From an uncultured Lachnospiraceae bacterium (lineage in GTDB: Bacteria > Bacillota > Clostridia > Lachnospirales > Lachnospiraceae): a DNA stretch of 53,644 nt. The stretch spans positions 1 through 53,644 of the forward strand of contig CAKSBI010000011.1 in the NCBI GenBank assembly GCA_934437985.1. Reading direction: 5' to 3'. Of the stretch, positions 8,700-17,092 are shown piece after piece. Position 1 is the first letter of the stretch. Each line of letters opens with the position of its first letter. The translations under genes were made by a program, and so were the position numbers. The notes below the pieces were generated by a model. That model saw nothing but the letters and a program-made list of their open reading frames with translations, searched no databases and was not told the DNA's origin.

Positions 8700-10253
8700 T
8701 TACTTGAACGCATACTTCATAAACTTATAGAGGTTTCTATCCCAGCATTTATCCTCATGTGCAAGACCCGGCTCCTCAATGAATGTAAAGTTAAGTCCAT
8801 TATCTCTGCACACCTCAGCAAATGCCTTTGACTTGCTGTCACTCTTTGAGTTGGCAAGTCCATCCTCCGAACCAACCATCATTGTAAATAACTTAAGATT
8901 ATTATTAAGCTTAACCGCATCCTCTTCGCTTGTCACGAATGTCTGTGCTTTCTCTGCAAATGGACATGCCGAGAAGCATCCTACATATCCAAATATATCA
9001 GAATGGCCGAGGCCAAGCTGGAGTGTCTGTCCACCACCCATCGAAAGTCCACATACTGCCGTATGTTCTTTGCCTTCATTAATGCTGTAATGCTCCTTCA
9101 TATATGGCATTAGATTGTATATTACCTCATACTCTGTAAGGAACCAGTCTGTACTGCCTGCAAATGGATTAACATCCATGTGCTCAGGAACCTCAGGATA
9201 TACCTTGTTCTTGTCATAAGGCATTATGCCATTAGGAAATACTACAATTGCCGGCTCCATAAGTCCTTCTGCATAAAGGTTATCCAGAATTCTGTCCGCT
9301 GCACAGCCATAACTCTGCGTACCCTCATTACACCAATACCACATATTGGCACCGCCACCATGGAGACAATACAATACGTTATACTGCTTATCTGTTGAAT
9401 AATCATATGGAAGCCATACACGCGCCTGCTGCGACCCACTCTCTGTATAATCCGACTTAAATGTAATCGTCTCAAGCGTTCCATGCTTTACCGCATCATT
9501 AGTCTTATTAAATCCGTCCTCGGGAACAGATCTGTCAACTGCGTATATATGTATACTGTCCTTTACGTCAGGGTTACGCTTAGAAGCCACAGTTATTGTT
9601 GTCATTCCAAGGAACTTTGCCGTTACCCTGCCATTCCCATCTACGCTTGCTACATAATCCCGGTCGCTTGTATATGTTACATCCTTACATCCTGCCGGTG
9701 CAATCTCTGTCTTAAGGTCATAAGACTCCCCAATTTCAATCTCCATATAATCATCCTCATCAATTTTAATTGCAGTTATATCAGCATACGCAGGCGTTGC
9801 CGTTGCTGGTGGTATACCCTGTGCCGGTGTTACTGTCGGTACTGATGTTGCCGGCACATCCGTTGCTGCCGGGGCATTAGTTACCTTTACAGCTGTCTTG
9901 TCCTTTGCCTTTTTAACTGTAACCTTACATACAGCCTTAAGGGCTGTTCCCTTTACCTTTGCTGTAATCTTTGCACTGCCGGTACCAACCGCACTGATTA
10001 CACCTTTTTTATTAACCTTCGCCACCTTCTTCTTTGAGGTAGAAAATGTTACTTTTGACTTAAGCCTTGCAGGCTTAATCTTTACCTTAAGAGTAAATGT
10101 CCTGCCTTTTGTAATTGTCACCTTGCTCTTATTAAGCCTGATCGACCTGCCCGCTGCCGTTCCGGTAACAGCCATATCAGGTGATACAATGCTCACAACC
10201 ATTGCACACACAGCCGCCACCGATACTAACATATCTGCTATTCTCCTCTTCAT
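8700..10253 (-). CDS. Secreted Ig-like (Big_2) domain esterase
   Basis: 517 residues when started at the ATG at 10253, which follows GGGGAGG by 6 nt; upstream in-frame codons lack such a site. An N-terminal signal peptide is followed by a very lysine-rich Big_2-like domain (about 35-115), a Thr/Pro/Ala linker, a second, acidic Big_2 domain (ITAIKIDEDDYMEIEIGESY onward), and a C-terminal alpha/beta-hydrolase of the esterase D / feruloyl esterase type. That domain shows CLHGGGANMWYWCNEG, the nucleophile elbow GLSMGGGQT and the catalytic His in PGLAHEDKCW. It probably removes acyl or feruloyl groups from plant polysaccharides at the cell surface; the exact ester is not known. Confidence 0.86.
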   Translation of the reverse strand: MKRRIADMLVSVAAVCAMVVSIVSPDMAVTGTAAGRSIRLNKSKVTITKGRTFTLKVKIKPARLKSKVTFSTSKKKVAKVNKKGVISAVGTGSAKITAKVKGTALKAVCKVTVKKAKDKTAVKVTNAPAATDVPATSVPTVTPAQGIPPATATPAYADITAIKIDEDDYMEIEIGESYDLKTEIAPAGCKDVTYTSDRDYVASVDGNGRVTAKFLGMTTITVASKRNPDVKDSIHIYAVDRSVPEDGFNKTNDAVKHGTLETITFKSDYTESGSQQARVWLPYDYSTDKQYNVLYCLHGGGANMWYWCNEGTQSYGCAADRILDNLYAEGLMEPAIVVFPNGIMPYDKNKVYPEVPEHMDVNPFAGSTDWFLTEYEVIYNLMPYMKEHYSINEGKEHTAVCGLSMGGGQTLQLGLGHSDIFGYVGCFSACPFAEKAQTFVTSEEDAVKLNNNLKLFTMMVGSEDGLANSKSDSKSKAFAEVCRDNGLNFTFIEEPGLAHEDKCWDRNLYKFMKYAFK

Positions 10254-10376
10254 ATTAATCCTCCCCATACTGTTAAATGCTGTATAATATTGTACCACAA
10301 ACGGAAGATAACGTGTGAATTATTTTTATCAGAATCATCTAATAATATCTGATTTTCAATAGTCAGATACAGTTAG

Positions 10377-10404
10377 AAAAACCACCAATTGTTAAATTGG
10401 TGGC
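10377..10404 (-). terminator. Rho-independent terminator
   Basis: On the minus strand CCACCAATT-TAAC-AATTGGTGG (10403-10382) forms a perfect 9-bp stem with a 4-nt loop followed by TTTTT. It stands about 10 nt after the stop of the gene remnant at 10413-10631, so it is that gene's old terminator. Confidence 0.8.
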
Positions 10405-10412
10405 ATTCTGTC

Positions 10413-10631
10413 TCATAACAACACAAATATTCCCATAAGTGTCAACATATTCCCATATATATGATTAACTTTTTCGTCCAGACTTTCACCAATACTATTG
10501 AGCTTATTTATACGATTTTCATACTCATCCTGATATTTTGACATTCCTCTATAAGCATCTTCATTATTAAATGAAGCTCCATCTTGTTTGTCATAAGGCT
10601 TATCCGGTTCAGCACTTAATCGCCTCTCTTT
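10413..10631 (-). pseudogene. C-terminal remnant of an unrecognised membrane-anchored protein
   Basis: A 72-codon open stretch after a TAG at 10634-10632 reads KERRLSAEPDKPYDKQDG, NNEDAYRGMSKYQDEYENR, and INKLNSIGESLDEKVNHIYG before ending in a hydrophobic NMLTLMGIFVLL. It looks like a charged helical region leading into a membrane helix that is cut short. There is no start codon with a ribosome binding site at its front; the only internal ATG (GGAATG) is too close to its GGA. A terminator follows directly. I do not recognise the family. It is best read as the decayed tail of a former gene. Confidence 0.45.
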
Positions 10632-10680
10632 CTAATAGTATTATAACATGATAAAAATTATTGTAAATAATTACGCAAAA

Positions 10681-10770
10681 TTATATCAAATAGAACTCTG
10701 CGAATGCCGGGTATCCGAGTTCACGAGGTTTTGTATCAGTCAATGCAAACTGTACTATCACTATAAGAAC
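10681..10770 (-). other. Possible second gene fragment
   Basis: Between the remnant above and the terminator at 10771, the minus strand is open for about 29 codons ending VQFALTDTKPRELGYPAF then AEFYLI and a stop at 10683-10681. It resembles the end of a coding sequence, with a hydrophobic start (VLIVIVQFAL), but has no start codon or ribosome binding site. Low confidence; it may be chance. The surrounding 10640-10680 is AT-rich and otherwise empty. Confidence 0.2.
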
Positions 10771-10807
10771 TAAAAAGCAGGTACGGATTATATCCGCACC
10801 TGCTAAA
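10771..10807 (-). terminator. Rho-independent terminator of the CBM9-like gene
   Basis: AGCAGGT (10776-10782) pairs with ACCTGCT (10798-10804); an inner CGGA/TCCG continues the stem across one mismatch. On the minus strand the stem is followed by TTTTT, about 50 nt beyond the stop at 10856. Confidence 0.8.
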
Positions 10808-10855
10808 ATTACTAATACCTTATATTATCTGGTCAAAAGCCAACCCTGCCAAATC

Positions 10856-13800
10856 TTAGTAGAATATAATATCAGTAATTGTTGTTGAAACAGCCTCTGC
10901 TTTATCATTCTTGTTAAAGCTTACACCAGCAACGTTAGTGTAATCTGCATCTGTTCCGCCTTCTTTATCACCATTGTAATCTGCGTTAAGAAGTGACTTA
11001 AGAGTAGTCTCCTTATTAGTCTCAAATCCATACCTAAGACCTACAGAAGCTTTAGCTCCCCACTGGCTCTTCTTAGCTGCATCAAGAATGCTGGCACAGA
11101 AAAGTGTCTCTCCACCCTTTGTCTTAACAATGTACTTAGTATATTTGCTAAGATCAACCGGCTTATCAAAGATACACTCAATATTTGCCCAGTTATCTGC
11201 ATCTGCTGGCCAGTCAAGTGTTACTGAACCATCTTCATTAACTGTAGCTGTAACTTTTCCATTAGTTTTGAACTTAGTGATATCTACATGATACTCGTCC
11301 TTCTCCGGCTCTGCAGCAATAAGCTTAAGCTGACCAAATGCAGCCTTGTTATTCCAGTATGACTTACCGGCATCTGTCTCAACAAGATAAAGCTCTGCCT
11401 CTCTCTTATCTGCACCATCTACAACTGAGCTATCCTGTACGATAAGATCAAATCCTAAAATTGCATCTACAGCTTTTACTGTCTTAAATGCTACCTTAAA
11501 CTCTACATCATATCCATCTTCTGTAAATGTATATTTTACCTCAATGCTGTCCTTATATAGATTGGCATCCTTTGCACCTGCAATCTTTGCTACTAATGCA
11601 TCCTGGGCAACACCCTCAGCGTTCTTTGTTAAGCCTGTATAACGATACTGGAATGCATCCTCATTTGCCCATGCATTACCATCTGTCTCATTAAGAACAC
11701 CACAGTTATCCTCATCAAGGAAAATCTCAAGACCGTCTTTTTCATGCTCTGCTGATGCACCAGATGAAATACTTGAATCCTTAACCTTTACAAAACCATA
11801 AAGATTGTTCTCATTCCAAAGCATCTTAGCTGTTGCTGACACATTAGATGCATTAGCATCTGTAACACCAGGACATACGATTCTTGAATTAAATGGCATC
11901 TCTGCAGCTGCTGCATATGCTGCGTCCTCTGTACCATCAATTGTAATCTCTTCACTAGTCTGAGTAGCCGTATATGACTTAGGAGCAGGTGTAATGTCAG
12001 GTTCTTCTACTTCAGCCTCATCCTTGTTAATAAGCTTAACACGTCCGAAACAGTTTGGATACTGATAATCATTGTTAGTAGTATCATAAGCTGTAAGTGT
12101 TGCAGCTCTTGAAGCAGTAGGATCTACTGTTGTATCAATCACATCTGTATCGTTTCCATCATCATCCTTAACGTAAGTATAATTTGTGTAGCAGTCATTG
12201 ATCTGAAGATCCATACCCATGATCTGGCCATTAGTATGCTCTTTGTTAAGCTTGATGATATACTCTACCTGATATCCTGTTGTCTTATCATCAGCGTCCT
12301 TCTTGTAGTTAACAGCATGGGCTACAAGCTGATAGTTACCGGTACCTGCTCCATTTGATGAGAATGCTCCATCAGCTGCATCTATACGAAGCTGAACTTC
12401 ATCCCCTGTTCCATCTGTTGTATATTCACCAGGCTGGCTGTAATCCTCATCAAGGAAGAACTCAGTTGAGTCTGTTGTATAGTGGTCTGTATTAGCCGGT
12501 GAGATATCGCTGTCATTGATATCGAAGAGAACATAAAGATACTGCTTATCCCAGATGATGTATCCCTGGGCATTCTCTCTTGATGATGTAAATGTTCCAT
12601 CTTCATTCTTAGTAGCAAGTCCTACTTTCTCAGCATTACCCTGCCAATCAGGAATGTTGACATTAGTGAAGAAGATTGACTGGCTTCCGTTAGCTGCATA
12701 AGCATCTGTCCAATACTTAGTGTCAACGAATGTCATCTTCTTGGTCTTCTGTACTGTCCAGTCTACTCCCTCAGCAATCTCCTCAAATGTATCATCACCC
12801 TCAGGAATCTCAGCTGCCGCAAGAATCTCTGCCTGCTTATCTGTGAAGTATGCAGATGTAGCCTGAGCCATTGATGGGAGAAGATTAAGTGTTCCTAATA
12901 CAGAATCATCTGTACCGGCCTTGATTCCATTATCCTTAAAGTTCCACTCATCCTTATCCTTATTATATTCAATCTCTGTGACTGAATCAAAGAAGTTAAC
13001 AGTTGCGTCACCGATCTTAAGCTGAATCTCAGTCTTGAGACCCTTCTCAACATCAGGAGCTGCTGCAAGGTCAATCTTAGCCTCTGCCTGCTTCTTATCA
13101 GAACTTAATGTAGCTGTAGCTGACTTTGCGTTAGCGTTAGCAGTATCTCCATCTTCATCAATGAAGAACTTAGCTTCACTCATCTCTGCACTTGACTTGA
13201 TACCAACATATACTGCTGTGTCTGTCCATGCAATCTGAGCTGTTGCAGTAGTACCATCAGTAAGTTTGCCACGAACACTCATAGTGTTAGCTAAAATATT
13301 CTGCTCCTTACCTGCATTCTCCCACTCAGCATCATTAACTGTACCATCAACTGTGATAGTATCAGCGTCACCAAGCTTAGTAGCATCTAATGATACGTTC
13401 TTAGGTGCCGGTGACGGAGTTGCTGATGGTCTTGGAGTTGCTGTAGGTCCCTTAGTTGGCTTTACTGTAGGCTCTGCAGTAGGATCATTCTTAACCGGAT
13501 TAGTTGGTGCTGCTGTTGCAGTATTAGCCGGTGATGCTGTTGCAGGCTTTGTTAAAGGTGTTGCACTAGGTGTTGTAACCTTAGCTCCTGCTTTCTTAAC
13601 AGTTACCTTACATACAAACTTCCGGCTCTTCTTACCAACCTTGTATGTAGCAGTAATCTTAGCAGTTCCCTTCTTAACACCCTTTACCTTTGCAGATGCC
13701 TTAGCACCCTTCTTGACCTGCTTTGTGATCTTAGCAACCTTCTTGCTGCTGGTCTTCCATGAAACCTTAGCTTTTTTGCTGCTGTTCTTAATCTTGATTG

Positions 13801-13942
13801 TAACAGTCTTGCCAACTGCTACTGAAGTCTTCTTAGCCATTGAAGCCTTCTTTGCTGCGCCTGCCTGACCGGCCGGAGCTGCTGTGATGATCATAGCTGC
13901 CGCAAGCGCAACTGCTATGCTCTTCTGAAATACTCTCCTCAT
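10856..13942 (-). CDS. Secreted multi-domain CBM9-like carbohydrate-binding protein
   Basis: 1028 residues from the ATG at 13942, which follows AGGAGG by 7 nt. A signal peptide (ALAAAMIITAAPAGQA) is followed by a strongly basic Ig-like domain (about 30-115, almost a fifth lysine), a Thr/Pro/Ala linker (TPRPSATPSPAP), and at least three DOMON/CBM9-like units. Each opens like TITVDGTVNDAEWENA or EITIDGTEDAAYAAA and contains the AKFFIDEDGD, TEFFLDEDYS or LEIFLDEDNC motif. A final beta-sandwich with DWPADADNWANIECIFDKP ends the protein. CBM9 modules bind sugar chain ends and usually accompany xylanases; here no catalytic domain is visible. It probably binds plant polysaccharide at the cell surface. 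It has its own promoter, leader and terminator. Confidence 0.85.
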   Translation of the reverse strand: MRRVFQKSIAVALAAAMIITAAPAGQAGAAKKASMAKKTSVAVGKTVTIKIKNSSKKAKVSWKTSSKKVAKITKQVKKGAKASAKVKGVKKGTAKITATYKVGKKSRKFVCKVTVKKAGAKVTTPSATPLTKPATASPANTATAAPTNPVKNDPTAEPTVKPTKGPTATPRPSATPSPAPKNVSLDATKLGDADTITVDGTVNDAEWENAGKEQNILANTMSVRGKLTDGTTATAQIAWTDTAVYVGIKSSAEMSEAKFFIDEDGDTANANAKSATATLSSDKKQAEAKIDLAAAPDVEKGLKTEIQLKIGDATVNFFDSVTEIEYNKDKDEWNFKDNGIKAGTDDSVLGTLNLLPSMAQATSAYFTDKQAEILAAAEIPEGDDTFEEIAEGVDWTVQKTKKMTFVDTKYWTDAYAANGSQSIFFTNVNIPDWQGNAEKVGLATKNEDGTFTSSRENAQGYIIWDKQYLYVLFDINDSDISPANTDHYTTDSTEFFLDEDYSQPGEYTTDGTGDEVQLRIDAADGAFSSNGAGTGNYQLVAHAVNYKKDADDKTTGYQVEYIIKLNKEHTNGQIMGMDLQINDCYTNYTYVKDDDGNDTDVIDTTVDPTASRAATLTAYDTTNNDYQYPNCFGRVKLINKDEAEVEEPDITPAPKSYTATQTSEEITIDGTEDAAYAAAAEMPFNSRIVCPGVTDANASNVSATAKMLWNENNLYGFVKVKDSSISSGASAEHEKDGLEIFLDEDNCGVLNETDGNAWANEDAFQYRYTGLTKNAEGVAQDALVAKIAGAKDANLYKDSIEVKYTFTEDGYDVEFKVAFKTVKAVDAILGFDLIVQDSSVVDGADKREAELYLVETDAGKSYWNNKAAFGQLKLIAAEPEKDEYHVDITKFKTNGKVTATVNEDGSVTLDWPADADNWANIECIFDKPVDLSKYTKYIVKTKGGETLFCASILDAAKKSQWGAKASVGLRYGFETNKETTLKSLLNADYNGDKEGGTDADYTNVAGVSFNKNDKAEAVSTTITDIIFY

Positions 13943-13979
13943 TGCCTTTCCTCCTAATATAAAATTATTTTGTGTCGGC

Positions 13980-14037
13980 AAAGACTACTCCCCCATGATA
14001 CTGTACACCCCATAAGGTGTACCTGGCTATAGTCTTT
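13980..14037 (-). promoter_or_regulatory. Structured 5' leader of the CBM9-like gene
   Basis: Two nested inverted repeats lie between the promoter and the ribosome binding site: an outer perfect 8-bp stem (13980-13987 with 14030-14037) and an inner perfect 7-bp stem (14003-14009 with 14016-14022), separated by an uneven internal loop of 7 and 15 nt. The element starts a few nucleotides after the expected transcription start. I could not match it to a known riboswitch class. Confidence 0.5.
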
Positions 14038-14050
14038 TCACGATGAGTTC

Positions 14051-14079
14051 ATTATCCCATATTTTGTTCAATATATCAA
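14051..14079 (-). promoter_or_regulatory. Promoter of the CBM9-like gene
   Basis: On the minus strand TTGATA (14079-14074) and GATAAT (14056-14051) are separated by exactly 17 bp, giving transcription start near 14044 and a leader of about 100 nt that contains the nested stems. The rest of 14080-14185 is AT-rich with a second TTGATATATTG copy and no gene. Confidence 0.6.
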
Positions 14080-14185
14080 CACTTTTTTCAATATTATTAT
14101 TGCAATATATCAATTTTTACAATAGTTTATACAATTTTAATTATTTATCTGCACATAATGCGATAACAGTTAAATTACGCCTGTT

Positions 14186-16546
14186 TTAATACCCCTTGTA
14201 ATCTATGTCATATGCTTTAAGTTTCTTAATAAGTTTTGAGTTTTTCTTAACATACACCTTGCATTTTTTGGTATTAATGCCAAAGATAACATCATCAGTA
14301 TCAAGAATTTCGTTATAATCCGTTCTGAACATCTTTACTTTTGAAGACAGATATACTTTAACATTATTACAGTTTTTAGCAATTACAGGCAGGCATTTAA
14401 TTCCCGATTCAGGGGTTATCACTATCTTCTTAAGGTACTTACACCCATTAAATGCTTCGCCGCCATATATATCACATTTCTTTGGTATCTTGAACTCTTT
14501 ACCTTTTTTTGCAGCGGGATAACATACCAGCTCTTTCTTAGAGCCCCTGAGACGATAGAGCACCCCATCCTTTGAAGTAAAGTATGCATTGCCGGACTTA
14601 ACATTAATCTCTGCAAGATTACGGCAGCCTGTGAATATTGACATTCCACTTGTACCCGGTATATTGCCAAGTGACTTTGATATTGTAAGTGATTTCATGG
14701 CACACTTTGCAAATGCACATATATCAATTCTTTTTACACTGTTGGACAGTACAATTGAATCAACATTTGAACCGAAAAATGCCATCGGCGCTATTGAGTA
14801 TACATTATACGGTACCGCAAACTTTCCGGTCTTTTTAGCCGGAACACATATAAGATTTCTCATATCCTTTGAATAAAGACATCCATCAACTGATATATAG
14901 TTTTCGTTGTTCTCCGGAACTGTTACTCTTTCAAGTGAAGAACAGCCTGCAAATGCATTACTGTCAGTATCGATTGAAATATTCTCCAATACTTTATTCC
15001 ATATAACTCCATTCTCAAGATCCACCTCATCCTTATTATCAGCAGGCATTTCGTCAGCTGTTACATAAGGTTTCACACCAATTGCTGATGTTGATACCGA
15101 TAACGCAACCTCTGTTATATTACTGCATTCAGCAAATGACTTGATGCGTATTTCTGATGCTGCTGCAAGGTCAAGCTTTCCCGTAAGTCCGGTACATCCA
15201 TAAAATGATTCTATACCAAAGTTTTCCACCCTGGTAAGGTTAATATTGCTGAGTGATGTGCACCCAAAGAAACATCTTGTAGGTATCTTCACTACTCCGG
15301 AAGGAAGCTCGACATTGTTAAGTGATGTACATCCTTTGAATACTTCTCCCTTTAATTCCGTAAATGTTGATGGAAATGTTACAGTCCTCAGTGATGTACA
15401 GTTACCTAATGTAATGATTGAGTTATCCTTCATTCCTTCAGGGAATGCAAAGCTTTCAAGCTTACTGCAGCCATCAAATATTTCTTTTCCACAGTATTCT
15501 GTAGCCGCCTTGCTGTAATCCGGAAGCCTGACAGATGTGACTGCGCTGTTTTTGAAGGTCTGTCCGAATATGTATTTTACTGAATCCGGTATATTGATTT
15601 TAGTAAGAAGTGAACCCTCAAATGCCGACTCTCCTATTCCTTTAACCTTATCGGATACTGTGTATTCCCCGGTTCTTCCTGCAGGATAAGCAGCAAGCCA
15701 CTCCATGCTCTTACCATACACAACTCCATCCGCAGTACAGAAGTTAACATTAGTTGCCGGGATGTCAATATTCATAAGCGAAGTACATCCGCCAAACGGA
15801 TTAGAGCTGCCTGAACCCTGCATACTGTCGATGGCCTTAGTATCTGCCCCGCCAAATATCTGAAGTGTATCAGAGAACTTTACACCGGTAACTGCTGTAC
15901 AATTTCCAAATGCCCCCCTGCCTACTTCGGTAAGATCACTAAGATCAAGCTCACCTTTAAGACCGGTACAATCCTCAAATGCATATGGCTCTATCCCATC
16001 AATTCCACTAAAGCTGAAAGCTGTAATTGAGCTGCAGCCCTTAAAACATAATGTCGGAATGCTTGTAATATTATCTGTCAGGCTGACTTTCTTAAGTGAC
16101 TTGCATCCGCTGAAGCATTCTGACTCTATAACTTTTACTTTTGCCGGAAGGTTAACCTTTTCAAGAGCGGTACAATCCTTAAACGCCCCGGATTTTACCG
16201 AAGCAAGATTTTTTGAAAGCTTAATACTCTTTAACTTCTTACATCCCTTAAATGCACGTACCTTAATCGTCTTAATTGAATCCGGTACAACAACCTTTTT
16301 AATGTGTTCATTATCTGCAAAGCTCTCATATCCTATTGATGTAACCTTCTTACCATTAATCTTACCCGGTATCTTAACTGTAGCTTCTTTTCCATTGTAC
16401 TGGGTGATCATAATTCCATCATTTCTCTTAATATACTTATAATCCTTATACTTTGCGGCAGATGCCTCCTTTGTGTTGCCAAATGCCAGTGCTGCCATCA
16501 TTGTAAGCCCAAGCACCATAACCGGTATCAATCTTTTTTTCTTCAT
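14186..16546 (-). CDS. Secreted BspA-like leucine-rich repeat protein
   Basis: 786 residues from the ATG at 16546, placed 8 nt after GGAGAG. After a signal peptide (PVMVLGLTMMAALAFG) nearly the whole protein is LRR_5 (BspA/Treponema type) repeats of about 23 residues, with the pattern FxxCxxLxxVxLPxxVxxIxxxxF; examples are AFKDCTALEKVNLP, CFSGCKSLKKVSL and CFFGCTSLSNINL. Longer inserts carry a repeated unit ending in VDGCLYSKDMRNLICVPA, or DGVVYGKSMEWLAAYPA. The C-terminus is short and basic with no sorting signal. Such proteins bind host or plant surfaces, or other cells. Ligand unknown. Confidence 0.9.
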   Translation of the reverse strand: MKKKRLIPVMVLGLTMMAALAFGNTKEASAAKYKDYKYIKRNDGIMITQYNGKEATVKIPGKINGKKVTSIGYESFADNEHIKKVVVPDSIKTIKVRAFKGCKKLKSIKLSKNLASVKSGAFKDCTALEKVNLPAKVKVIESECFSGCKSLKKVSLTDNITSIPTLCFKGCSSITAFSFSGIDGIEPYAFEDCTGLKGELDLSDLTEVGRGAFGNCTAVTGVKFSDTLQIFGGADTKAIDSMQGSGSSNPFGGCTSLMNIDIPATNVNFCTADGVVYGKSMEWLAAYPAGRTGEYTVSDKVKGIGESAFEGSLLTKINIPDSVKYIFGQTFKNSAVTSVRLPDYSKAATEYCGKEIFDGCSKLESFAFPEGMKDNSIITLGNCTSLRTVTFPSTFTELKGEVFKGCTSLNNVELPSGVVKIPTRCFFGCTSLSNINLTRVENFGIESFYGCTGLTGKLDLAAASEIRIKSFAECSNITEVALSVSTSAIGVKPYVTADEMPADNKDEVDLENGVIWNKVLENISIDTDSNAFAGCSSLERVTVPENNENYISVDGCLYSKDMRNLICVPAKKTGKFAVPYNVYSIAPMAFFGSNVDSIVLSNSVKRIDICAFAKCAMKSLTISKSLGNIPGTSGMSIFTGCRNLAEINVKSGNAYFTSKDGVLYRLRGSKKELVCYPAAKKGKEFKIPKKCDIYGGEAFNGCKYLKKIVITPESGIKCLPVIAKNCNNVKVYLSSKVKMFRTDYNEILDTDDVIFGINTKKCKVYVKKNSKLIKKLKAYDIDYKGY

Positions 16547-16692
16547 AATCAACACTCTCCTGTTCTTATTATTTTTATTTATATTTTACGTTTTCCTTAA
16601 TACTACATATTTCATGCAGCTGTATATAGATTCGTTGGTACATATAATAATCTTACACACCATGCAGATTTTTTTAGTATTTCCTGCAGTGC

Positions 16693-16744
16693 CCTTTGTA
16701 ATATTTTTTACACACTTTCCTTTGTAATATTTTTCACACACTTT
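16693..16744. repeat. Two tandem 26-bp direct repeats upstream of the cys promoter
   Basis: CCTTTGTAATATTTTTTACACACTTT-like units occupy 16693-16718 and 16719-16744 and differ at one base. The second copy ends 2 bp before the -35 box TTGACA at 16747. The 16547-16692 stretch before them is AT-rich and carries the promoter region of the LRR gene on the other strand, without a gene. Confidence 0.75.
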
Positions 16745-16746
16745 TC

Positions 16747-16775
16747 TTGACAAATTCATTTTACACGCATAGAAT
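16747..16775 (+). promoter_or_regulatory. Promoter of the cysE-cysS operon
   Basis: TTGACA (16747-16752), 17-bp spacer, TAGAAT (16770-16775): a near-consensus vegetative promoter, placing transcription start near 16782 at the head of the T-box leader. Confidence 0.8.
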
Positions 16776-16781
16776 GTTAGC

Positions 16782-17022
16782 AAAGCATCTCTCATATTGA
16801 TAGAATGGAAGTGCATCCGGGAGCTGAACAGGTGAACGAGAGGTTACCATTACACATGGCCTTATGCAGGTATCCTGTTCCGGACATACACCGTTACCGT
16901 AATCAAGATGCAGTTTTATATTAACAGCTATCCCGGGATTCTGATAATTGTTTTATATGGGCTGCAAGATAGAGTGGAACCGCGTTTAACGATGCCTCTG
17001 TTATTCAGGGGTATCTTTTTTA
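16782..17022 (+). promoter_or_regulatory. Cysteine T-box riboswitch leader
   Basis: The conserved T-box AGAGTGGAACCGCG lies at 16971-16984 and is followed by a terminator (GATGCCTCTG 16991-17000, CAGGGGTATC 17006-17015, then a T run). Upstream, GAACAGG (16826-16832) and CCTGTTC (16874-16880) close stem I; the specifier position holds TGC (16865-16867), a cysteine codon, followed by a purine. Uncharged tRNA-Cys should bind here and favour the antiterminator, turning on the cysteine synthesis and cysteinyl-tRNA genes downstream, which fits cysE and cysS. Stem I base positions were folded by eye. Confidence 0.9.
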
Positions 17023-17092
17023 TTATCAGTTTTATTATCAGTATTTTAATATCAGTCAGGCATATATAATACTTAAAAAGGAGGCAGTAAGG

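Noticed and set aside
13266..13868. 200-codon plus-strand frame
   Set aside because: Shadow of the basic Ig-like domain and linker of the CBM9-like gene; its Val/Ala/Gly-rich content is the complement of Lys/Thr-rich codons.
13980..14037. c-di-GMP-I (GEMM) riboswitch
   Set aside because: Lacks the conserved GEMM core elements and the two parallel helices; it is kept only as an unclassified structured leader.
16586..16816. 76-codon minus-strand frame with KVCEKYYKGK repeats
   Set aside because: It is the 26-bp duplication in the promoter region read as protein; it overlaps the cys promoter and has no ribosome binding site.
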